NCBI GenBank assembly: GCA_003344405.1
Contig: NOWV01000103.1
Span: 62,001-126,000, forward strand
Source of the DNA: Trichoplax sp. H2
Taxonomy: Eukaryota; Placozoa; Uniplacotomia; Trichoplacea
Direction: 5' to 3'
DNA length: 64,000 nucleotides
Every line of letters begins with the position of its first letter. Position 1 is the first letter of the stretch. Shown here piece by piece: positions 1 through 14,214 of this stretch. The notes below the pieces were generated by a model. That model did not search any database. It saw nothing but the letters and a program-made list of their open reading frames with translations, and had not been told where the DNA came from. A program made the position numbers and the translations under genes.

Positions 1-1
1 A

Positions 2-58
2 CATGGTAGACCTGGTATTGGTGCAACTCATTCTTCACGTTTTATTCCTCTAAAGTAA
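2..58 (+). CDS. possible C-terminal end of a gene entering from the left
   Basis: Reading from base 2, an open frame runs for 18 codons to a TAA at 56-58. Its last residues, GRPGIGATHSSRFIPLK, look like an ordinary protein C-terminus. The stretch is too short to assign a family, and the other plus frame also stays open to a nearby stop, so this may be chance. If real, it converges tail to tail with the minus-strand coiled-coil gene that ends at 2,035. Confidence 0.25.
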   Translation, partial: HGRPGIGATHSSRFIPLK

Positions 59-2034
59 AAATAGCGGAAGAGATAGATTTGCAAGATATGTGCTATAACT
101 AAGGCTATGATGTTGTAACAATATTCCGTCTTTTCTTGTATAGAATAATAAAAAGACTCTTTCACAACTTACGCTTAGAAACTGATTCTCTAATTTTAGA
201 TATCATCAAATTATAGATCTTTAAGTAACCTTCTAAGCATCTACGCGATAAAGTACTAGAAATTTATGCAAAATTTTAGTGCCTTGCATTAAGTTAGCTA
301 CTGTACCTGTAACGATCTTAGCCAATGAACCATTCCTACAATATTGCTCTTTGCAATCCAATCGGTTTCAATTTTGATCCTAACTACTCTATTAAAGCAA
401 TGAACATCTCAATTTCATTCCCAACCTTAGTTAAAAGCTTTAAAAAGCAACCATTGATTACCAATTTTGGCTAAAGTGTCCAAGGAAGATATCAAAAAAA
501 TAAGTGGTTAACTAAATTGTGATAGTAATACGTAAGCTTTGTACTAGTAAATGAATATACATTGTGTCGAACATTCATATACTGTATTATAATAATTAAA
601 AGTAAACAGGATAGAATGGACCACTGTATCCCAGCACCAAAACCATTTCTCCAAAGTAATACTACGAATCGATGTTGAAGTACATCTGTGTGTATCGCAT
701 GAAATCTATCAGTTACATAGGAAGGAACTCTTTGAAAATCGACTTTGACAAACTAGCCATGATCTGTATTCTTTTTAATCTTTAATACGCTCTAAAGGAA
801 AGTTTTCAATAACTTGTAACTGCATTGCAAACATTGTGCGCATCACTAGTCGCTGGATAGATCTTAACCTGCTTAACGAAAAATGTAGGAGCGTAATTCC
901 TGCTGAATTTTGAACAAATCTTAACATAGCTACTCCGATACATGAGCGTAAATTCCGTTGAATATTTATGCACTCTCCATTAATGCATCCATTTTAAAGA
1001 TTCTAATCAACACGCAACAGAAATGTATCTTATAAAACCATCTAACTGCAAACTTCGTTGTATTTATTTCATATAAGTTAAACATGATAATTTTTACAAA
1101 TTGTTAAAAAATATGCAATAAATGTATAACTAAAGCATCGAGTTATAGTACATTGATACAAATTATTACATCTTGCAGAAACGTTATTTACATACGAGTT
1201 GATTATCTTCAGATAAATCGCGATATTTTTAAATTTTCGAGTAGAGAGTAATCGATTATATAATTTTAATCGAAATTTTCATATAAGTTAAACAATAGTG
1301 AATGATTTGATTGCGAGAAATAAAGGAAATTCCATCCGCAAAATAAAGTATAAGCTCTAATATCGGGCTGTATCCGTATTATCAAAACATTACATAGCAA
1401 TTGCCATTATTCTTACATCCTTTACTAACTACGTACTTCGGTATTGCAATTTTATGAAAGTAATCTTAATAAGTATGGCTATATATCTTTAAAGTATAAG
1501 TAAACCATTTAGAAATGGTTATTATACCACTAGTCAAAATGAACCATTAGATGTTCAGTATTACATCACCTATTCATTAGTATTTAACAAGGCATGATAA
1601 TTCTATTTGATAAGTACATTACTCTACTACTAACAATACGTGGAAATAACTCTTATAATATTTATGAAATCATTTTTCCATAAAAAATATTATTAAAATA
1701 ATATTTCAAGCTAACATAAAGGAGTATGTGATGAAAATAGAGGACTCAATAATATAATTGGCAGTCCTTGAAATATCTAATTGCAAAAGGTGAGTACAGC
1801 GATGTAATAATTCGTACTATTTATCTGATCATATTACGGTAAGTGTTGTTACACTATAAAAATTTCGCAAAAACAACTTCAGTCAAAAATTTGACTAATA
1901 TAGATCAACATTACAAATTTCAAAACAATCTTGCGATACTTGTACTTCATCGTTGGTAGCAGAAACGCCAATTAGTTGATCGTAAGAAACCTTTAAATAG
2001 CTTAATTTAAAACAATTTTCCGCTACCAACTAGT
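59..2034. other. gene-free stretch, AT-rich
   Basis: About 2 kb of AT-rich sequence. It lies downstream of the minus-strand coiled-coil gene and so should include its 3' UTR. I saw no coding exon, no RNA gene and no clear AATAAA signal close to the stop at 2,035. Confidence 0.5.
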
Positions 2035-5000
2035 TTAAGTAGATACCGCGGGTTTATTTAAAATGCTATGAGCAGGATGCGATTCTAGTAAGGACTTTTT
2101 AAAGAGCAACTGCCGTAATCGATTCGGATCACTATGATGTTCCGATAAGTAAGATCGATAATGGGGCGTTGGAGAATGTGATCCATAAAGCAATTCATTT
2201 GGACGTCCACTTAAATCAAAGGCCTGGGCACTTCTGGTGCGTAATCTGTGAAAAACAGTTTATTTAATATAAATGACGTTAATCTGAAAAGAATTCATTT
2301 CCACTATAATAACAAGTTATGACATAGCATAAAGTCTATTCTAACTAGTCCTAGATTAAATAATAGTAGCGACACCTGAATTTAGTCATAAATCGACAAA
2401 AGCAATTAATCCAACAGGAATAATTCGTCAGCTACTTGTTGCTCTTACCTCCTATTACTACTGAAATTTATACCACTGTCGGCATGTTCACCATGAATTA
2501 GATTTTTGTAATTGTTATGTAAGTTAAAATGTCCAATTCGACTACTGTCTTTGTTATTTGGATATGGAAGCTAAAAAGCCGAAAAATTACAATTATGACG
2601 CAATCGAAATCATGGGAAATCTACTATTTAAGAAATTATCCTTCTTAAATAGAGTCCGCAGTTATACCTGATCATTCCGATCTAAAAGATTAATGGAATC
2701 ATCTCCATCGGACTTATCAATCTTCGTGGAACTACTGAGTGAAAAATTCGTAATATAAAATTTTAGCAAATTAACTTTATAAATTCACGCTAATCCAGTT
2801 CTGATTACCTGAAATTAGTTTTATAATTTTGAACTTCACTCTTATTCATGCTAGTTAGGGCCAATTTAAGTCGAGCTACATCACGCTCTAGTCCACTAGC
2901 CCTATAGTACAAATACAATATAATGAAATTAACTCTTACGTAAATGCACTACGCTTAATCGAAATCTATATGAAAGCGTCTTGCACAATCATATTCTGAA
3001 CATACCGGTTGCTAATTTCATTATGAACTTCAAATGCTTTATCAAGATTCGTATTAATAGACTGATTAGTATCTTCTACAACATTATCTTCAAGATTATC
3101 TTCGGAGTTATCAAGTCTAAATAAAAGTTTAATTCAATTTTAAAGTATGTAAATTAGTACATGAATATCTGCTTAAACGATTAAGCATGAAAAGAATCTG
3201 CAACGAACCGATTCATATAAGGGGATTCAGACGTATTTGGAGCCATAACTTGTAACTGTTTAATATCAACTAACGTCTTGAGTTCAGTAATTCTTGCCTA
3301 AGATAAGAAGCCAAGATTACTATGGCTAGCTTGACGTTACTTCTTACAGTATAGTATAATTCATTATTTTAAAACATTCCCACAATAGCAGTCAATCATT
3401 TTCAATATCTTCTTACATTTAATCCCTTCGCCTGTTCTTCGAACTTTTCAGCGTGATTCTTATGATGGTCGATTGTGACTTTGGCCTCCTTGAGCTCTTG
3501 CTCCAATTCAACGACTTTATTTTTCTCTTTTTCAAGTAGAGACTCATTATAAGTTAATGAAGTCTGAAGCCGTGCAAGTTCTTTACTCTGATCTATCTAT
3601 AATGCATTAAGAGTAGAGCATTTAATATAGTGAAAACAGTACGATATAGCCTTTCAACGCTTTCTTTACTCTCTTACTTGCAGTTGTTGAAATTTTTCGA
3701 TAGTCAACGATAACTGTTGAGACTTTTGCTGGGAAGCTAAGCATGCCTCTGACTATTAATTATAAAAGTTTCAATTTTTAATGGCAACGGAAAATTATCG
3801 TCAAACAAATTAGACTTTTAAGATGAATCTTATTTAGTCATATAAGGCTATGACTTCTCCTATGCTAGCAACTAGTGGAGTATAATATTTCTTCCAATAA
3901 TGACTACCATTAATAATTATTATTCTGGCTATATTTCTAGTGATTTCAACTTGCCCTTTTTTAAATATCATTTTATCGCAATAAAATACTAGATATCATT
4001 ACTTGTTTAAGCTAGATAGCCGTATGATTCGAAGCGCAAATATGTTACCTCTTCTCTTGCTTTCAAGCGACAGGATTCTACAGTTCTATCCAAGTTAGAA
4101 ACTTCATCCTTCAATCGGTCTCTACTCTCAGTAACGTTTCTAAGCTTATGTTCCAACGTACTCAAACTTTTACGCAGCTGCAATGATTGTAATAATACGT
4201 ATAATCAGTTTAATGGCATAATTACAATACTCTTTTCCTTGTCTGAACGATTAAATAATTACCTCAATCGCCTGTTGCTTATATTCATTTGATTGCGACA
4301 ATAGTTCAGAAATTTGGCGTTCACTGTCAGCTTTAATAACTTTCACGGCATTGAGCGCTGAGGCTCTTTCGGTAGACAAAGCTTCTTCAAGACTTTCATA
4401 TCTTTGCTCTAGTCGCTTAAATTTACCCTTTTAGAATTTGATTACAACGAGTTCTTAAATTCAATAACAATTTCAGGAATTAAATATAAATATAACACCA
4501 AATAAATCTTATTATTACATCTAGTTGTAAATTTGTTGCTTGCAAGGAATTAATTTTCTCATTTAATTTTGAAATCTTATCTTTAGCTGCTTTTAACTCA
4601 TCTTCTAGATCGTAATTGCGATGTTGAAGGTCAGAAGAGATTCTATTTACAAATAATAATAAATTTCAATCGATAATACTACTTCAAATATCTCACAGTA
4701 TCTCAAAAACTTTTAAAAATTACGTGATCTCTTCCTGCAGGGACTCTGATGTTACATCCAATGATTTTTCAGCAGCAGTTAAAAGCTCATCATGCCGAGT
4801 GTGATCCCTTTGCCTTACATTTAAGTGATCTTTTAAGGCCTTGATCTCTTTCCTTAATATTGATTCAGATAATATCATTAGACAAAAAATAACAGCAATA
4901 CTCCTTCAAAAACACCATTATAAGATGACTGAAATTTTGTACCTAGCATCTTTCAGTTGATTTTCGAGTAGGTCACGTTCTTGTTTATGCGAAGATGTAT

Positions 5001-8000
5001 TTGCACTTTCGCGTCTTATGCTATTCAATTCATTCTTTAAATCCGATAATTTTTTCGCCGAAGTAATTCTTTCATCATGAAGTTGCTCATTTTCGGCTCT
5101 CAATTTATACGTTAGCTCTCTTAGAGATGTTATCTGTTCACTGGTACTTTTTATATTTTGCGCTTTCAAGACATTTGCAGAAGTCCTTTCTCTCTCAATC
5201 TCCTCAGCTAACCAAGAATTCTTCTGCGTTGTGAATTAAAGTGATTACATAAATAAAATCACAAAATATATCTCTATTGTTTTTCTTTTCCACTTATAGC
5301 TTAACTTTCAAGCTCAAGCATCAATTAATACCTGTTCAAGATAGACGATTTCATTTTGTGCTTCAGCTAGCTGAGTAGCTAGTAAATTAGCGTTATCTCG
5401 TTGTTGGACATACTTGAATAATAAACAGAACAAATAATTACAATTTGCCATACAGTAAACGGGGACTATACTATCATTAACAGTATTATTGTTAATGTAA
5501 CAATATTTAAAACCTCTTTGACCGGATGTATTAATAATAAAATTGTTCTAACCTGCTCTTTCACCATTGCTTCCCTGGAAGTAAAGGACCTTCTATCAAA
5601 ATCAAGACTTTTCTCCAGCATTGTACTAATTGCCAAACTATCTTCAATGTCGCGCATTGCTATTTTAAGGCGTTTCCTCAAAGAAGAATTTTCTTCTTCT
5701 ATTTCACGTAACCGCGATGTTCGATCATCGATTTCCCTTTCCAGTTTCCTGATACTCGATCTCAGTTTGGCTATTTGAACATCATGTTCCTCTTCTAAAA
5801 ATCTAATTCTCTTTTCCGATGCAGCAGACTTTACCTTTAACATATCAATCACAAGAATTCATTAGTTCCTGCAATATATATAAATAAACAAGAGGATATC
5901 TTACATTGACAATTTGTTCTCGATCTAAATCTTTATTACGTTCCGATCGAGAAGATGAATCTGATCGTGCCTGAACTAAATCATCATCCTTTTGTTTCAA
6001 TCGTCTATTTAGAATCTCGCATTCTTTCGATAACTAGCGAACAACAAATTGTATTTAATATTTTTTACGTAAAAGGATCCGTACTTTCAATCAAACTTCT
6101 CTATGTCATAATAAATTTTATTTATTAACCATCTACTTAGCTAAAATTAACCTCTTCTTTCTCCTCTTTCTCCCTTTGTGCTTGTCGGTGCTCTTTTTCT
6201 GTTAATTCTTTCTCAGATGCTAGTTTTCTCTTCAATCTATCGTTGTCGTCTGAAGATTCTTCATATCTCTCTGAATTAGTAACACATAAAGGTTAACTCT
6301 TGGTAAGCACTCAATTGTTATTTTCATATAACAACGATAAAGTAAACTTCATTTAAAAAAGTAGTATTACGTTTCCATTTTCTCAGTTCTTCTGTTAATT
6401 GTTTAACTTGATCTTCAAACAACTGCTTGACTTCGCTATTGGAGTCAATATTTTGTTCTGTGGAATTCTCAGCTGCTCCTTCACTAATCTGTAACTTCGC
6501 TTGCAATAATTTACTCTCGCTTTCAAGTGACGATATCGTCTCTTTATCCAATTTTATTTTCTCTTCGAGTTTGACTATATCTTCTCGCATTTTTTTACAC
6601 TCCTCCTCGAAATCTGATAGCTCCCGTTGTACCTTATTTAATTCAATCTGCAACTTCCCTTTTTCATTCGCTGTCTTTTCAGATAAATTCTTCCAATGAT
6701 CGACATCGCTTTGAAGAGCGTTAACTTCTGAGTTTAATTGATCCTTGGTACAAGAATTCACTTTGTCTTGCTCTTCATGTGTTTCTAATTCAGCCCGCAA
6801 TATCGTCAGCTGATTTACATAAAAAGAATTTAGTGGCTAAGGCAAAAATTCGAGTTCATAAAACGATTAAAAATAAATAAAATAAACCCGATACCTCAGC
6901 AAGATTATCAGCAGCATTCTTCTGCTCATTTTCAAATGATTTCTTAAGAATTCCCAAATCTCTTTGAAGACTTGCTTCATTATCCTTAAGATTATTCACT
7001 TCACGATTTCTTTCCTGTAGCTCCATTTTTAGTGACTCTATTTCTTTAGATAAATCTTTAGACATTTCTTTCTCTTGTTGTAAGGCTTTTTGCACAAGAT
7101 TTAACTCTTCATCAGAAGTAGACTTTTCTGATTCAGCATCTGTAATAAGAAATATAAATTTGTTCCAAGTCGTAAATCAGTAGTGCTATAAGCTGACTAA
7201 AAGCAAAATGTACAATACTTTAAATTGTAATCCAATATAATTATAGCTATACCGTTCTTATCTCTTTTCAGTGAATCAACTATGCCTTGCAACATTGCTG
7301 AATTATTTTGCTCTCTTTCCAAATCAACTCTCAGCGTAGATATATCAGCGTTTGATCTACCCAGATCTTCGTCTAACCTATCACGCTCACCGGTTATGAA
7401 ACGACAGCGATCGGTTGTTGCTTGTAAATTGTCTTGAAGTTCATCAATCTGAAAAGACAATCAATAATGATATATTTTAGTCCAACGTAACAAGTTGTGT
7501 AAAATTTTCACAATATTTTTTATACTGAATTAATGCTATTACAATTCTTTGTAGTTCTCTTATATCTTTTTCGTCTTCACTTGTTTTCTCTAGCGATCTA
7601 TCCAGCTTAGCTTTCAATTCGCTATTTTGCGTCTGTTCAACAATTATCTTGGATCTCAGTTCTTTTAGCTCTTTTCCAATAGATTCTGTTTCAGCTTCCA
7701 ATTTTTCGTCTTGGCTACTCAATTTTGTTTGTAAAGCTTCAATCATATCTTTACTTGCATTTAACTCATCTATGTAGCAAGATATTATAGAAATAAAACT
7801 TTATAATTACTCTTAAACTGTAAACTATTAGCTTACGTTCTAATCTCCTTAACCATATTAAAGCAAGATATAAGTGGAGCTTTTCATTACCCTTAACTAG
7901 TTCAGATTTTCCTTTATAGGCATCGATTTCTTTTTGCGCATCATCTAATTCCTTTACAAGAACTTCCAATTCCTTAATTTTAACATCTAATTGAGTTTTA

Positions 8001-11000
8001 ACTTCGGCCTTTTCATATTCAAGATTTCGAATCGTATCCAAATTGTTGCTTCCACTACTTAATGCTTCATTTAATTGTCTGCAAAACATTTATTATAGTT
8101 AGACTATATTAAATAACCCTGCGATAAATTTTAATTTACTACGTCAAAATTCATATAACTCAGTCTTGTCACTAATGACACTTACGTTTTGAGAGTAGCA
8201 ACCAGTTCAACGTTACCACTAAGATCTTGCTGTGTATCTTCTAAATCAGCCTTTAATTTCTTATTGTCATCGTTCGATTCCTACATCACAGTAGAAATTA
8301 TAATAGTGCAATACCTTAGTTTATATGTGCAACCATGTATTGTTTACTTATACGAAATATATAATTGATTTATAATACCTGGATAGTGATTATCGCCTCA
8401 CTGAGAGTTGATGCTAAAAAATTAAGATCATCTTCACTGAGACATTTCTCTAAATCTCGCTTTAATTTCTGAATCAAATCTTCATGCGTCATGATTGATT
8501 TATCTACTGATTTTACATATCCTATTAACTGCATTGTGGAAAGATAAGGTATGATTAGCTGTATTTAAAGATAACAAAGTAGCCGATAGCCATCAACATA
8601 ATCAAGACAGCAACTGCTAGTATATAAATAGGTTTTAAATTTATTCACTTAGCTCTCTAACCTTATTTTTAACATTGCCTATAGGTTGCGATCGATTGAC
8701 AGCATCAATTATTCTGCTCTTGAGTTCCTCAAGCTTATTCTTCTCTTTTTCAATTCTTTCTCCTATCTGTTATGTTGCATATTAATTACAATGATACTTT
8801 AGACAGAATCTATGTATATAGGAAATTACTTGTTACTGCTTAATTATCGTACTAATGTAAATCGTTATACACAAATACCGAAAGCGATTCCTTAAGACTA
8901 AAAGGATAACTACAGTAATGAACAATATCCGGATTGAACAAAATCACGGACTGAGACTATATTTCAGTGACAACTCCTACTAAACGTTAAAACGAATAAA
9001 TTGTAGCCTACCGGTAAAAGAACCTTATTTGTTGATGTAAGTGGTGGTAGAGAACCTATACTATCAGTGAATGAGTCAGTAAGTCGTGTCGGTCGATTTT
9101 GTTGTATTGCTGTCGGTACATCAATTGTGAAGCACTGGTTTCCACATTTAGAAGGCTTTCGGATGATACCTCGTCGCCTACCTTGATAGCTTTTAGCGAA
9201 TCTTTCCTATAGATAATAATACAGCACATATCCACACGATGATTAACACACAAGATGTGTATTAGAAAAGCTTACAAATATCTCAAAAATTGTACCCTTG
9301 GACTGGTAGGTGGGCTAATACAATTGATAGGCTTCTTAACCAACTGCAAAGAGCATATGCCCTCTAACTGTTTATGGGCAGTTTGAAGCAATTCTTTTAG
9401 ATGACTTATCTATGAAATCAAGCAAAATCATCAAAATAAATTAGTTTTTATCATAAGTGAGATTTAACTACACATTCAGGTATTATCGACGTAGTTCAAC
9501 GAAGATATAGTAAATAGACATTACAGAAACAGCTACAATAGATACTAATCTTTAATACTATTGAAAAAATTTACGATGTGATTACTGCAACCGATAATAA
9601 CTTCTTTCAATTTTAATACTTGGAATTAAATTTACAAATTTACAGCTGTGGACAATATAACTACAGTACACAAACAATAACGAGAGCATTTTTTAAGCAT
9701 TTAGAACCTTACAACCACTCATGCGAGAACAGATCTTCAAGCATACTGCATGATAGCTACTATATATATATATTCTTAATAACTTTTTATTTTATTGTTA
9801 ATAAACAACTTTATAAGAATATATTCGTAGTACCATTCTTTAATTTAAACTGTCTTAATAAGTTGGTGAAATATCACTCAGAATGTATTCTATTCACAAT
9901 GTATCTCGTTCTTTTCTAACAACGGATCTAATGCGTACTTATGTTACACAACGTCCAAAAAATGTGATAGCAAGAAAGATACGGCAAGACTCATGAAAAT
10001 TATAAGATACTGTAAAAAAAATTACGTAAATAGCGATCTTCATTTACAGTGGTATAAATTTCATCTGAAATGCTTCAGACGAATAAACGTAACTGCAACA
10101 AATCACCTAATAATACTGTATAACATAAATAGGTGTATGCATAAAGTTAATGTGAGGATTGATTATGCAACCAACTGCGATAGAATGTACTATCTAATTA
10201 TAGTAATTACTGTATCATACCATATAGACATAGCAAAACTATATAAGATATAAAAATATAGGTGATTATTTAGTTTCACTAAAGATACTATCATTGCCAT
10301 GATCGATCACGATATGATAATTCTAATATTTCTTTTCAAAAAGAGTAACTGTTTAATAAGTTACTACTAGCTATCAGATATTGTAATCAAAATAATAATC
10401 ATAGTAATCGGGAATTAATCTAATTTGTCGTACTTCATATAATATTTTCAAAGAATTAATACTATTGTATTGTACTGTTTGCTGTTAACTATCATTGTAT
10501 CTTCGTCATTATAAGCTCTATAATATCACGAATTCCTATATTCATTTGGTGCAATGAAATCAAGTAGTCCAACTCTAGCTAATATCTTTTGCACAGCAGA
10601 CTGTAATGCAACGTTAAAGCATGAAAAAAGAGCGCTAGAAATCCAAAAGAAAGTCATCTTCAAGTTTAATATAAAAAAGTCCGCATAATTATAATATCCA
10701 TTGCTACATTATAGTACAAACTTCACTACCGCGCTTCACATGCAAATGAAAACTGTTGTAAGGAGTTCCTTTAAAAGTTAACTAGACCTCCATCTATTAC
10801 TAAAGATATCACAAACATAGTTAAGAAAATGCAATATAGTATCAATATTCCACGATGTAAAGGATAAGCTAACTACATTTATATATAATCGTGTTATTAA
10901 TTATATCGATACCAACCGCAGTGAAATGCCACCAACGTAATCAAAATTTGCTCAATGTAAAGCGTTGTGAGGATTTCGTATAAAGCATTAAATGTATGGT

Positions 11001-14000
11001 ATTAAAAATGCATATGATATACTCAATGATAAACAGAATGAACTGACTGCACATACTGTGCTCTAAAGCAATGCAAACCAGCAGCGTATGATAAAATTAA
11101 CGCACAGTCGGATCGTAGGTCAATAACAAGTCACTATTGTTGTCTGTCTATTTCATATAGAATTGCATTTTAATTTCGATCGACTAGATGACGCTAATAA
11201 ATTTTCATTACGTTTGCGCAAACATCATGGATGGGTTACCTTGACAACAACATGATTGACAACTAGCAATCTAAAGATTAATGTCTACATTGTCTTTTAT
11301 GTATATCAGATATTCCTCTTCGAGATTTGTTTTATTAGTTTTATTATATACTGTATTGTTTGATCTACAAATTGGATGTTCTCGATCATTGTAACTATAA
11401 ATCAATATAAGTGGGACACCTGCAGTCAATAGATCTGTTTACTATAATGGTATTTACAGGACAAGATTTGATACAAAATATAATTTAAAATTGTTTAGCG
11501 GACGCTATTGTTTTTTACCCTTTTACCATTTGTAATTGCCCTAACTGACTTACGATTATAATGAAATATAAGCAACAAACTATACTGTACAACGTGTAGT
11601 CCAAAACATATCCAATAATAGGCGTATATATATATACGTGTAATTACATGTGTATATTTATGAGATCAACATTAAGAAATCTCAGTCAAGATCCAAATTT
11701 AATCTACCCATACCAGACTTGTCTTACTAATTGACAGTCCTTCAACATCATTAGCAGTCTGTATAGAACGATAAAGAATGACTAAGGACTCATTAAATGA
11801 ATATATAAAAACGCATATAAGTCAATAAGGGCTGCTATATGTTATGTAAATACTAATGATGATTTTTTTTAATGATTACCTTGCTTACTAGACATTGTGG
11901 AATTTATTACGTTATTCCTGTATTCTTAATATAATTGCTAATACAAACAATATCAACTAAATAAGCTGACACTACCCAAAAAAGCATTTTAAATAAACTC
12001 TTAATTTAAGATCTTATATATTTTCAACATTTGTAATTAAATTTATAGCATTACACTTATATATTCATTTAATGTAATATAAAAATTTAAAGAAGTGATA
12101 AAAAGTATCTCAATTATAGTCACAAGCAATATAAAACGTATGAAACATTGCTTCAAAATTAGGCGTCACGTTACAATCTGGCAATTCTTTAGTAATACTC
12201 AGATATCATTAATCATTTTCTCACCTCTTAAGAATCTGTACATATGTACATGGTAAATCCTCACACTAATAGTTATCTAGATTCTACTGTATATCTACTA
12301 TGAGGATGTTACTCACTGGAAACGTTGAGCAAAAATAAAAAAATTTAAAAACTCATGAGAGTATCACTAATTTGTCATCCTAAATAGCATAAAGAACGGC
12401 AAATATGTACATAAAATTTACCTCTCCCCGCTGCGAATCGCTATTCCTATTGAATGCTTGTAATTCCTCTTGATATTTAATACTTTCCAAATAGCTTGGC
12501 TGTTTTAATTGATTCTGCAATGAATTTATATCGTGATAGTTACGATCATTCCCTTTCTCATAATTTTTTCGAATATTTTCCAAACGGGATTTAAGTTGCG
12601 CAATTTCTCCTAACAAAACATTATCTGTTAAAACAATAACTTTATAAATCACTATGATAATCATGTGAAGATAACTCCGAGTCAGAACCTGTGACTAAAT
12701 TATCTGTCTTATCGAAGTCTTCCTTTTCATGATGTTGACCATTACATGATTCATCGCTATCGTTTAATCGATTTGGTATTGATTCCTACCGTTATATTGT
12801 ACCAGATATCAGCGCAATTTTTCAAATTTATAACAAGGAGTCAGTAATACAATACGAGTAATAATTACATGGCAATTAATTATTAATAGTAGGGTATGCG
12901 TATATTTTTAGGCCCTTTGATAAAACTTACAGTAGAGTAACAATCGGGCGTAGGGTCTCTATCCGACTTATCAATTGAGTTACAAGTTTGGTTAACTTCA
13001 GATGTTGTTTCTTCAATAACTAATGATGGTAGGTTCTGCATACAGTTACAGTCGTTACAAGGAGTGTCGGCATATCCATAATCTGACATAGCACCTATCG
13101 TCGATGGTTCCTGCTTATTCATTTTGTCTAGATCATTACCAGAAGCAATAATATCATGTGTTGTATAGTTTGAATTTTGATCGTTTTCAACCGAATTTTG
13201 ATTGCTAGAACTTATCGAAGTAGTTAAAGGATCATTATTCATTTCAGCTACACCGTTATCAACAATGGAGGAATTTGCACTTGGCTGACATTGGGTTGAT
13301 GATTCAATTCCGTTGTTGATAGCTATAGTTGATTGATGGCTACTTTGTTGAGGAACACATTTTACATCAGATGTATTTACAGGGTCGCATGGTGATGATC
13401 CTACGTTGGATGATTCAAGTTCATTTGCTCCAGATAAACTTAACAGTGGCTGTTGACCACCTTGTAGGGAATCTCGTCGACCTTTTAATATTTTACTTAA
13501 ACGGCGTTTAGAAATTTCGTAAAATGTATTATCATCTTTTTTAACATCTTCATTTGTTTTCTTTTTTCTTCTTTTATGATTAACAGATAATAGACCTTCG
13601 GCTACGGTTAGACTGCGCCGTCTACGACGAGCAGCCAAATCTGGATGTAATTCATTTTTACTCGGCTTTGGAGTGAAATTATGTAAATCAGGTGGAAAAT
13701 CTTCACAATGCTCATCTGAGACGATAATAGTAACTCCATTTAATATTGGAAATTTCTTTTCTGCTTGATCATTATTTTTATTACTCTGGTCAGTTAATAA
13801 ACTTTCATGATGATCTTGTCGATAATCTGATAATGAAGAAGAGTCCTTCTCACTTTCACTACTATTGCTGGTAGATTTGCACTTGGATTTGACTGTATTA
13901 TTTTTTTCTCGATGTTTAGTAATATAGGATGATAAATCCGTTAACGAAATGGAGTTTCTCTGGCTTAATCGTAAAGAAGAAGTACTTCCATTTGTAACTT

Positions 14001-14214
14001 CACTATCATTATTATTACGATTATATCTTTCTTTGATCTTCATTAACCTTGCCTGAAATTCAGTATCTGGCATTAACGAGCGAGGATCGAAGCCTTGTAG
14101 CTTATAGCAAATTGCTTCGCGTATAACTTCTTTATCCTGCCGAGGATCGTCAGTCAGATAATATTTAGTGGGACAATCAATTAATGAACTGGTAGTTGGA
14201 TCATCACCTCCCAT
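2035..14214 (-). CDS. large coiled-coil protein, ~1,955 aa, 29 exons
   Basis: Family not recognised. Exons, 5' to 3': 14214-12931, 12785-12653, 12624-12422, 9409-9296, 9206-9012, 8766-8662, 8528-8379, 8280-8186, 8078-7891, 7769-7543, 7448-7253, 7139-6895, 6809-6371, 6270-6152, 6033-5905, 5834-5553, 5412-5332, 5223-4943, 4852-4724, 4642-4519, 4427-4263, 4177-4049, 3752-3678, 3596-3417, 3297-3209, 3116-3006, 2734-2668, 2570-2449, 2245-2035. All phases join. Residues 1-428 (exon 1) are Ser/Asn-rich and low in complexity, with an ordered-looking start (DPRQDKEVIREAICYKLQGF) and basic patches (RRRRR, KRRKKK). From exon 7 to exon 24 the protein is almost continuous heptad-like coiled coil rich in E/K/L/Q. 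The last five exons give an acidic then a basic non-coiled tail ending PAVST. Composition suggests a cytoskeletal or centrosomal rod protein of rootletin or cingulin style, but no diagnostic motif was seen. The start is the ATG at 14214 and could lie in an upstream exon, since an acceptor-like TTAG precedes it. Weakest junctions: the donors after 12653, 9296 and 3209, and the join across the 3-kb intron. Confidence 0.7.
3181..3297 (-). CDS. alternative last exon of the coiled-coil gene
   Basis: If the weak donor at 3208 (CG|GTTCGT) is not used, the frame runs on for nine codons to a TAA at 3181-3183, giving a C-terminus that ends FVADSFHA. This would make a protein lacking the ~170-residue acidic/basic tail. 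The downstream exons join in phase (2 nt + 1 nt) when the donor is used, which is why the longer form is preferred. Confidence 0.4.
   Translation of the reverse strand, partial: ARITELKTLVDIKQLQVMAPNTSESPYMNRFVADSFHA
9410..12421 (-). other. 3-kb intron within the coiled-coil gene
   Basis: This is the longest intron of the gene, or the gap between two genes if the 12.4-14.2 kb exons belong to a separate short gene. It is AT-rich. Small ORFs in it (around 9,620-9,919 and 9,993-10,253) have no codon structure or motif I trust. No repeat or RNA gene was recognised. Confidence 0.45.

Noticed and set aside
3181-3297. 3181 as the only end of the coiled-coil gene
   Set aside because: Four further exons down to 2,035 join in phase with each other and with a donor at 3208. 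The earlier stop is kept only as an alternative.
9620-10253. Small plus-strand ORFs of 86-99 codons inside the 3-kb intron
   Set aside because: Composition follows the AT-rich background, with no motif, and they lie inside an intron of a minus-strand gene.
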